In this document: positions 21,995 to 27,019 of the stretch, one piece after another
Numbering within the stretch: position 1 is the first letter of the stretch
How the letters are laid out: each line of letters opens with the position of its first letter
Source of the DNA: Lactobacillus sp. UBA5804
Lineage (GTDB): Bacteria; Bacillota; Bacilli; Lactobacillales; Lactobacillaceae
Direction: 5' to 3'
Assembly (NCBI GenBank): GCA_002418055.1
Contig: DIDI01000036.1
Location: forward strand, 5,148 to 32,166
Length of the DNA stretch: 27,019 bases
Program-made: the position numbers and the translations under genes
Notes under the pieces: generated by a model
What the model saw: only the letters and a program-made list of their open reading frames with translations
Told to the model about the DNA's origin: nothing
The model's database searches: none

Positions 21995-23263
21995 TTAAAG
22001 CTGCTGCAAATAGGTTTGATATTGCTTCTGATCTAAGGCATGCTCGCTCTTCGCAATCACTAAGGTCGCAATCGTATTGCCAACAACATTCACTGCCGTA
22101 CGCCCCATATCAACGAAGCGGTCAATCCCAGCAATAAACGTGAGTCCAGCAGCAGGTACCCCAATGGTAGCTACCGATGCTAGCAGTACGACAAAGGATG
22201 CGCCGGGCACCCCCGCCATTCCTTTAGACGTAATCATCAGGACTAATAGTAGCGTAAATTGATGGGCGAGGGATAAATGCAGCCCATATGCCTGAGCTAG
22301 AAAAATAGCCGCCAAACTCTGATAAATAGCTGAGCCATCAAGGTTAAACGTATAGCCCGTAGGAATGACAAAGGAAGCTACGCCATTTTCGACTCCCATC
22401 GCCTTCATCTTTTCCATTAACCGCGGTAAGGTAGCTTCGGAACTCGCCGTTGAAAAGGCCAAAATAATTTCTGACCAGACTGCGCGCATGGTCTGCCAAT
22501 AATGCAAATGCCACAACTTCGCGACTAAGCCCAGAATCACCACACAGAAAAAAATCATGGTTAAGTAAGCTAATAAAATAAAGTAGCCGAGCGGCAATAA
22601 GGCAGCCAAGCCCATTTGTGCAATGGTCATGCCGATTAAGCCAAAGACACCCAACGGGGCAAAATGCATGACCCAGTTGGTAATGCGAAACATGACTTGT
22701 GAGACAGCATTTAAGGCCTTAATGACGCCTTTACCTTGCTCACCAATGGCCGCAATGCCTAAGCCAAAGAAAACGGAAAAGAAGATGACCGGCATCATAT
22801 CGCCACTCGCCAGCGATGCAAAGATGTTGGTCGGAATAACGTCCAAAATGGTTGCGGCGACCCCCGCTTTACCAGCTGTTTTCGCAATCACCAAATACTT
22901 TGAGATATCCGTAGCATGCAAACGATGAATATTGATAAAATCACCTGGCCGCGCCACATTGGCAACTAGCAACCCAACTAGAATGGCGATGGTACTTAAA
23001 ATTTCAAAATAAACCAGTGTCTTCGCCCCAATTCGACCCAGCCGGCTCAAATCACCAATATTAGCAATTCCAACCGTTAGACACGAGACCACGATTGGTA
23101 ACACAATCATTTGAATCAGCCGTAGAAAAATAGCTCCCAACGTTGACATCGTACTAATAGCGAACTGATTATGATAGGTCATCGCGCCGATCATAATCCC
23201 TAAAACGAGCCCGATGACAATCTGACTTCCTTGATTTAATCTGAATCTCCGATAATGTTTCAT
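21995..23263 (-). CDS. Dicarboxylate/amino acid:cation symporter (DAACS family)
   Basis: A 422-residue secondary transporter of the GltP/DctA/GltT family, importing glutamate, aspartate or C4-dicarboxylates with Na+ or H+. Multiple hydrophobic helices, the serine-rich hairpin (FSTASSEATLPRL), the NLDGSAIYQS ion/substrate motif and the hairpin GVPGASFVVLLA are all present. Substrate cannot be fixed from sequence alone. The longest frame starts at GTG 23281; I choose ATG 23263, which has GGAGG five bases upstream. The promoter at 23288-23316 would initiate near 23281, excluding the longer form. Confidence 0.92.
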   Translation of the reverse strand: MKHYRRFRLNQGSQIVIGLVLGIMIGAMTYHNQFAISTMSTLGAIFLRLIQMIVLPIVVSCLTVGIANIGDLSRLGRIGAKTLVYFEILSTIAILVGLLVANVARPGDFINIHRLHATDISKYLVIAKTAGKAGVAATILDVIPTNIFASLASGDMMPVIFFSVFFGLGIAAIGEQGKGVIKALNAVSQVMFRITNWVMHFAPLGVFGLIGMTIAQMGLAALLPLGYFILLAYLTMIFFCVVILGLVAKLWHLHYWQTMRAVWSEIILAFSTASSEATLPRLMEKMKAMGVENGVASFVIPTGYTFNLDGSAIYQSLAAIFLAQAYGLHLSLAHQFTLLLVLMITSKGMAGVPGASFVVLLASVATIGVPAAGLTFIAGIDRFVDMGRTAVNVVGNTIATLVIAKSEHALDQKQYQTYLQQL

Positions 23264-23287
23264 CTCGACCTCCAACCCCACCGTGCC

Positions 23288-23316
23288 ATTCTAGCAAAAT
23301 AGCTGCTAGGATTCAA
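23288..23316 (-). promoter_or_regulatory. Promoter of the DAACS symporter
   Basis: On the minus strand TTGAAT (23316-23311), a 17-bp spacer and TAGAAT (23293-23288) preceded by TGC. The -35 lies inside the 3' end of the upstream epimerase gene. Confidence 0.6.
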
Positions 23317-24445
23317 AGTCTGCAGGCAATTTTCCTTGACCAAAATGAGCCGCAATCGCAGCCACAATCCGCGAACTTGCTTGACCATCACCATAAGGAT
23401 TCTTCGCATTTGCCATCGCATCATACGCTTGTTGATTTTCGAGCAATGTCGTCATGGCAGCTGCAACCGTGTCTTCCTGTGTACCCACTAACTTCAAAGT
23501 CCCAGCCGTGACCCCTTCAGGACGCTCAGTCGTATCACGCAACACGAGTACTGGCTTACCTAAACTGGGCGCCTCTTCTTGCACGCCACCGGAATCTGTC
23601 ATAATAAAGTAACTCCGCTTGGCTAAATTATGAAAGTCAACTACATCTAGTGGCGCAATCAAGTGAATGCGTTCATCTCCTGCAAGGACCTCCTGTGCAA
23701 CTTTTTGGACGCGCGGGGATAAATGCACAGGATAAATAATTTCAACTTGGGGATGACGATCCACCACCCGCTTCATCACTTTAAAGACGCGGCGCATTGG
23801 TTCACCCTGATTTTCTCGCCGGTGCATGGTGACGAGAATAACGCGGTTACCTGGCGTAATTTCATCCATGACGACGTGATGATAATCTTGCTTCACCGTT
23901 TGCTGCAACGCGTCAATTGCGGTATTACCAGTGACCACAATACCCGCAGCCGGATGGTTTTCTTTTAATAAATTGGCCTTACTGAGCTGCGTTGGCGCAA
24001 AATACAAATCAGCAATATCATCCGTCATCTGGCGGTTCAGTTCTTCCGGAAATGGTGAATATTTATTCCAGGTCCGCAGACCTGCTTCGACATGACCCAG
24101 GGGTATTTGTTCATAATAAGTGGCCAAACTGGCAGCTAGGCTAGTCGTCGTATCACCATGAACTAAAACAATATCAGGCTTTTCGGTTCGAATAACCTGC
24201 CCCAAATCGAGCATCACTCTAGCGGTAATCTCAGCCAGCGTCTGATCCTGTTTCATGATGTTAAAATCATAGTCAGGTTTAATCTTAAAGATTGTTAGTA
24301 CTTGATCTAACATTTCGCGGTGTTGGGCCGTGACCACGGTCACTTCACTAAAGCGCTCATCTGCCTGCAACTTAAGCACGAGTGGGGCCATTTTAATGGC
24401 TTCAGGACGCGTCCCAAAAACAGTCATTACTTTGATTTTCTTCAT
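23306..24445 (-). CDS. wecB: UDP-N-acetylglucosamine 2-epimerase (non-hydrolysing)
   Basis: A 379-residue epimerase (WecB/MnaA) that interconverts UDP-GlcNAc and UDP-ManNAc. The nucleotide-sugar signatures are intact: GTRPEAIKMAPLV from residue 11, Asp98 in VHGDTT, HVEAGLRTWNKYSPFPEE (118-135), TMHRREN, and TDSGGVQEEAPSLGKPVL near the C-terminus. The start ATG 24445 follows TAGGAG. UDP-ManNAc is used for the wall teichoic acid linkage unit and for ManNAc-containing capsules. The downstream GT2-GH8 pair makes the second use worth considering. The symbol mnaA is equally valid. Confidence 0.95.
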   Translation of the reverse strand: MKKIKVMTVFGTRPEAIKMAPLVLKLQADERFSEVTVVTAQHREMLDQVLTIFKIKPDYDFNIMKQDQTLAEITARVMLDLGQVIRTEKPDIVLVHGDTTTSLAASLATYYEQIPLGHVEAGLRTWNKYSPFPEELNRQMTDDIADLYFAPTQLSKANLLKENHPAAGIVVTGNTAIDALQQTVKQDYHHVVMDEITPGNRVILVTMHRRENQGEPMRRVFKVMKRVVDRHPQVEIIYPVHLSPRVQKVAQEVLAGDERIHLIAPLDVVDFHNLAKRSYFIMTDSGGVQEEAPSLGKPVLVLRDTTERPEGVTAGTLKLVGTQEDTVAAAMTTLLENQQAYDAMANAKNPYGDGQASSRIVAAIAAHFGQGKLPADFES

Positions 24446-24522
24446 GTATCTATCTCCTATTTCCGCTATGATTAATTGTAACGCATGCTATCATCTTGAA
24501 ACGCACTTACTTGGAGGCTTTC

Positions 24523-24720
24523 ATGTACTTTTCTATTATTCTATTACTATTAACGGTCTTGGTCATGATGATTGGCGTTTTTTGTTTGGTTTTTAGTTTC
24601 GATAGCCGCCTAACAAAAAAAGCGCGCAGACAGCTAAGACTGACGGCACTGCTCTTCTTACTGTTATTTGGACTATTTTTTTGGCTAATCATCACTTATC
24701 CGATGATACCCGTTTTTTAA
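24523..24720 (+). CDS. Small two-helix membrane protein of unknown function
   Basis: A 65-residue protein starting at ATG 24523, with GGAGG five bases upstream. Two hydrophobic segments (about 3-27 and 42-62) flank a basic loop (SRLTKKARRQLRL). I do not recognise it. The upstream frame from 24496 is excluded because the ribosome binding site lies inside it. It is divergent from wecB and converges with the GH8 gene so tightly that their stop codons overlap. Coding is supported by the ribosome binding site and the clear membrane topology. Confidence 0.6.
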   Translation: MYFSIILLLLTVLVMMIGVFCLVFSFDSRLTKKARRQLRLTALLFLLLFGLFFWLIITYPMIPVF

Positions 24721-25865
24721 TAATTCTGTTCACCCACTTGAAATAAGAGGGCCATGACAGTTAAGGTCGCATCATAATAATTCTGAGTTGGTAAGTTGCC
24801 AGCGAAAACATATTGCTCCCGAGTAAACAAAATACTATGCGCTGACTTAGCAGCAGCTGGTAATTTGCTGACGGCTAGGAAAATCGGTGCATCAAAGCTA
24901 GCCGACTGATAATGGTGAATGGCTTGGCCGGACAAGTAATATCCAGCCCCAATATAGCGTGTTTTTTTAAAGAAATCTAGCAGCTTCAAATTGATAGCAA
25001 ATGCTGCTTTGCTGGGATAACCGGCTAAATTCAGTGGGATCCGGCAAGCATTATAATAATACGCCCCATCATATCGGGTAGCGACTGTTTTGCCAATCAC
25101 GGGAAAGGTATCCTTACGAGTGGCCCACGCAAAGTCGGGAATTAAGCCGTGGTGATTTTGGTGGCTTAAAGTGGCGAGTCGTGCCATCATGGCACGACCA
25201 ATTTGGCGCCAGATTGGACGCTTAGAAACCTGGTAAAAAGCGGCAAACGCGTATGGCATAACATCACTCGTTCTTAGCAGTTGATAGTAGCGTGTCTTTG
25301 GTTTAGCCCAGTTACCTACGGTTAATAGATGAGTGGTCGGATTTACCTCATATTTCAAAATATCTGCTTGTAACTTTAACGAAGCTTGGCGATAATGAGG
25401 TTGCTTCCAAACTTGGCTAGCTAATAACAGCGCATGGGCAATCAACACATCCCCATCTGAAGCACTGGTCCGACTATCGGCGGGTTGTGAATGCCAATCA
25501 CGCTGCCGCCACTGCATCAACGTGCTACCAGGAATTCGATTGGACAAATAATAGCGATACAGCCGATCAAAATCGCGGCGGACATTTGGCGCGTGCTGTT
25601 TTTGTGCCAAAACTAGCAATAACATGCCGTATCCCGTTGCTTCTGAAGTCGTTTCAAAATGGCGCGGCGATAGCGTTGACGTCATCCGGACATAACTTTC
25701 CGGCTGATGCGGAACGCGTACCAGGTAGGCTTCGCGCCACTGCTGTACAAAGTAGCGCCGAACTGCTTGCGGGTTATCCAGCCGAATATAAACCATAATG
25801 ATTGCATAAGCCATAATAAATAGGATAAAGCGGATGACATATCTGGTGTTTTTGTTTTTTTTCAT
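24717..25865 (-). CDS. Glycoside hydrolase family 8 protein, membrane-anchored
   Basis: A 382-residue protein with an N-terminal signal-anchor helix (about 8-28 after KKNKNTR), so the catalytic domain is outside the membrane. GH8 signatures are TSEATGYGM with acid Glu75, ASDGDVLIAHALLLA (Asp137/Asp139), the LIPDFAW segment, and RYDGAYYYNACRIPLNLA. In the last motif the residue usually serving as base (Asp before A-C-R) is Asn272. GH8 includes BcsZ endoglucanases, which accompany polysaccharide synthases. The start is ATG 25865, five bases after AAGGAG that overlaps the GT2 stop; only nine bases separate the two genes, so they form an operon. Confidence 0.85.
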   Translation of the reverse strand: MKKNKNTRYVIRFILFIMAYAIIMVYIRLDNPQAVRRYFVQQWREAYLVRVPHQPESYVRMTSTLSPRHFETTSEATGYGMLLLVLAQKQHAPNVRRDFDRLYRYYLSNRIPGSTLMQWRQRDWHSQPADSRTSASDGDVLIAHALLLASQVWKQPHYRQASLKLQADILKYEVNPTTHLLTVGNWAKPKTRYYQLLRTSDVMPYAFAAFYQVSKRPIWRQIGRAMMARLATLSHQNHHGLIPDFAWATRKDTFPVIGKTVATRYDGAYYYNACRIPLNLAGYPSKAAFAINLKLLDFFKKTRYIGAGYYLSGQAIHHYQSASFDAPIFLAVSKLPAAAKSAHSILFTREQYVFAGNLPTQNYYDATLTVMALLFQVGEQNY

Positions 25866-25874
25866 AACCACTCC

Positions 25875-27019
25875 TTAATCCGCAAACCGTTTCGTCTTCA
25901 CCCAGTTATTAGCACGTCGATGGCAAATTTTATCCGCTAGCGCTGAGCAAACGGCATGAATCGAAACGACAATAAAGAGCTGTGAATACGTAAAGTACGA
26001 CGCAAAACTAATAAACAATTGTTCCGTCGTAAACTGTCCAAACTGCGTCGCTAAGGCAATCCCAGTTTGTAACATAAAGAGCATAATCATCATCAACCAA
26101 TTGAAGGCCAGCATCTGCATCATCAGTAAATTAGAGCCATCAAAGATAAAGGGTAAGTTGATTGGTATAAAAAAATTTAGTAGCCAGGCACCCAGATTTC
26201 CGAGAAATAACAAATTAGATAAAACAATAGCTAAATTAAACCAGAAAAAAGTACAGAAATAGTAAAACACTTCTAACTTAACACGCCAATTAGCTGATAA
26301 GAAGAGGTACTTAAAGTTCTTCATGACCACTTCATAGTTACCTTTAGCCCAGCGCAGACGCTGAAAATAATAATCATGGAGCCGCTCTGGCTCTTGTTGA
26401 AAGGCTTCAGAATTATAGGCCAGCGCAATTAGACGCCCGGTCTGCATAATTTTAAAAGAAATATCAGTATCTTCGGTCAGTGCACCATTTTCCCAGCCGC
26501 CAATCGACTCGACAAAGTCCTTGTTAATGATAAAGTTCGTGCCAGGAATTCGGCTAATCTTAAACATGTGCCAAATCCCAACATGCTGAATTCGCTGGGT
26601 CACCACAATTTCTTGATTAATGCATTTCGTCAAAAAGTTCTGTTTCGCATTGCGCGTCTTATTACGTCCGATAGCAGCCATATAATGCTCCGGATTTTTC
26701 AAGACCTCGCGCACCAAAAAGTATAAGGCATTCTTCTCGGGCATCGCATCCGCATCATAAACTCCAATATATTCACCAGTTGCTAGCTTTAAGGCATCAT
26801 TTAAAACTCCAGCTTTGCCGCCCGTTCCAGTCCGCTCAATAATTTGAATTTGGCGTTTCGGATATGCAGCGGCTATACGGTGCATGATTTGCGCGGTATT
26901 ATCATCACAATTGTCAGCATAAAGTAATAGTTGTACTTTTTCGCTCGGGTAATTTAACCCCAAAATAGCCTGGGTGGTATTTGCAATCACCAATCCTTCA
27001 TTATGAGCTGGCACCACTA
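25875..27019 (-). CDS. Family 2 glycosyltransferase, BcsA-like (5' end outside window)
   Basis: A processive-type GT2 enzyme. The visible frame runs off the right edge, with the first residues reading VPAHNEG, so the N-terminus (probably including membrane helices) is missing. The conserved motifs of synthases such as cellulose, chitin, hyaluronan and poly-GlcNAc are present: YADNCDDNT, YDADAMP (D-x-D), the TEDTDIS TED motif and QRLRWAKGN (Q-x-x-R-W). About four membrane helices follow, and no PilZ domain is seen before the stop (KTKRFAD). It is directly followed by the GH8 gene in the same operon. The polymer cannot be named; see the epimerase nearby. Confidence 0.88.
   Translation of the reverse strand, partial: VVPAHNEGLVIANTTQAILGLNYPSEKVQLLLYADNCDDNTAQIMHRIAAAYPKRQIQIIERTGTGGKAGVLNDALKLATGEYIGVYDADAMPEKNALYFLVREVLKNPEHYMAAIGRNKTRNAKQNFLTKCINQEIVVTQRIQHVGIWHMFKISRIPGTNFIINKDFVESIGGWENGALTEDTDISFKIMQTGRLIALAYNSEAFQQEPERLHDYYFQRLRWAKGNYEVVMKNFKYLFLSANWRVKLEVFYYFCTFFWFNLAIVLSNLLFLGNLGAWLLNFFIPINLPFIFDGSNLLMMQMLAFNWLMMIMLFMLQTGIALATQFGQFTTEQLFISFASYFTYSQLFIVVSIHAVCSALADKICHRRANNWVKTKRFAD

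Noticed and set aside
23288..23310. CTAGCA/TGCTAG inverted repeat between the epimerase and symporter as a terminator
   Set aside because: No T run follows, and the repeat overlaps a good promoter for the symporter.
1..27019. Mobile element, prophage, CRISPR array or defence system
   Set aside because: No transposase, integrase, repeat-spacer pattern, reverse transcriptase or nuclease-helicase cluster is visible; nearly all genes are core functions.

Overview
The window is a chromosomal stretch from a low-to-moderate GC Gram-positive bacterium. I place it in the lactic acid bacteria, most likely Lactobacillaceae. The evidence is the neighbourhood coiA-mecA-spx, ptsHI, a zinc-finger ClpE followed by a DUF1827 protein, RecX next to an RlmD/RumA-type methyltransferase, and the mevalonate (not MEP) route to isoprenoids with a class II HMG-CoA reductase. 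I do not name a genus. No rRNA, tRNA, CRISPR array, insertion sequence or prophage gene is visible, so this reads as core genome.

Layout. 1-4192 (minus strand): the 5' part of coiA, then mecA, spx, ptsI, ptsH and a small unknown gene. 4265-6921 (plus): clpE behind a near-perfect CIRCE operator that overlaps its promoter, then a DUF1827 gene. 6985-9425 (minus): prfC translationally coupled to a CorC/HlyC-type CBS protein. 9532-9987 (plus): an unknown membrane protein. 10003-11310 (minus): an unknown protein and recX. 11423-12799 (plus): rlmD. 12809-13123: no credible protein gene, but a strong minus-strand promoter, a 234-nt segment whose two ends pair in a 10-bp helix, and a terminator, which together suggest an undescribed structured RNA. 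13126-14076 (minus): a membrane-anchored alpha/beta hydrolase. 14149-14433 (plus): a small unknown protein. 14440-17949 (minus): a tightly overlapping thiolase - HMG-CoA reductase - HMG-CoA synthase operon, the complete upper mevalonate pathway. 18111-20855 (minus): map, a YihY/BrkB membrane protein and galU. 21021-21945 (plus): a flavodoxin overlapping a GtrA-family gene. 21995-27019 (mostly minus): a dicarboxylate/amino-acid symporter, UDP-GlcNAc 2-epimerase, a small plus-strand membrane protein, a GH8 glycoside hydrolase and a GT2 glycosyltransferase cut by the window edge.

Themes. One is proteolysis and stress control: MecA adaptor, Spx regulator, ClpE unfoldase with CIRCE. A second is central carbon signalling: HPr with both His15 and Ser46, plus EI. 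A third is envelope and polysaccharide supply: galU (UDP-glucose), UDP-GlcNAc 2-epimerase (UDP-ManNAc), GtrA, the GT2-GH8 pair, and mevalonate for undecaprenyl carrier.

The observations most worth a second look are the candidate RNA at 12809-13123, a strong internal start in clpE that would yield a form lacking the zinc finger, the CIRCE overlapping the clpE promoter, the GH8 enzyme with Asn at the usual catalytic-base position, and the epimerase-GT2-GH8 neighbourhood.
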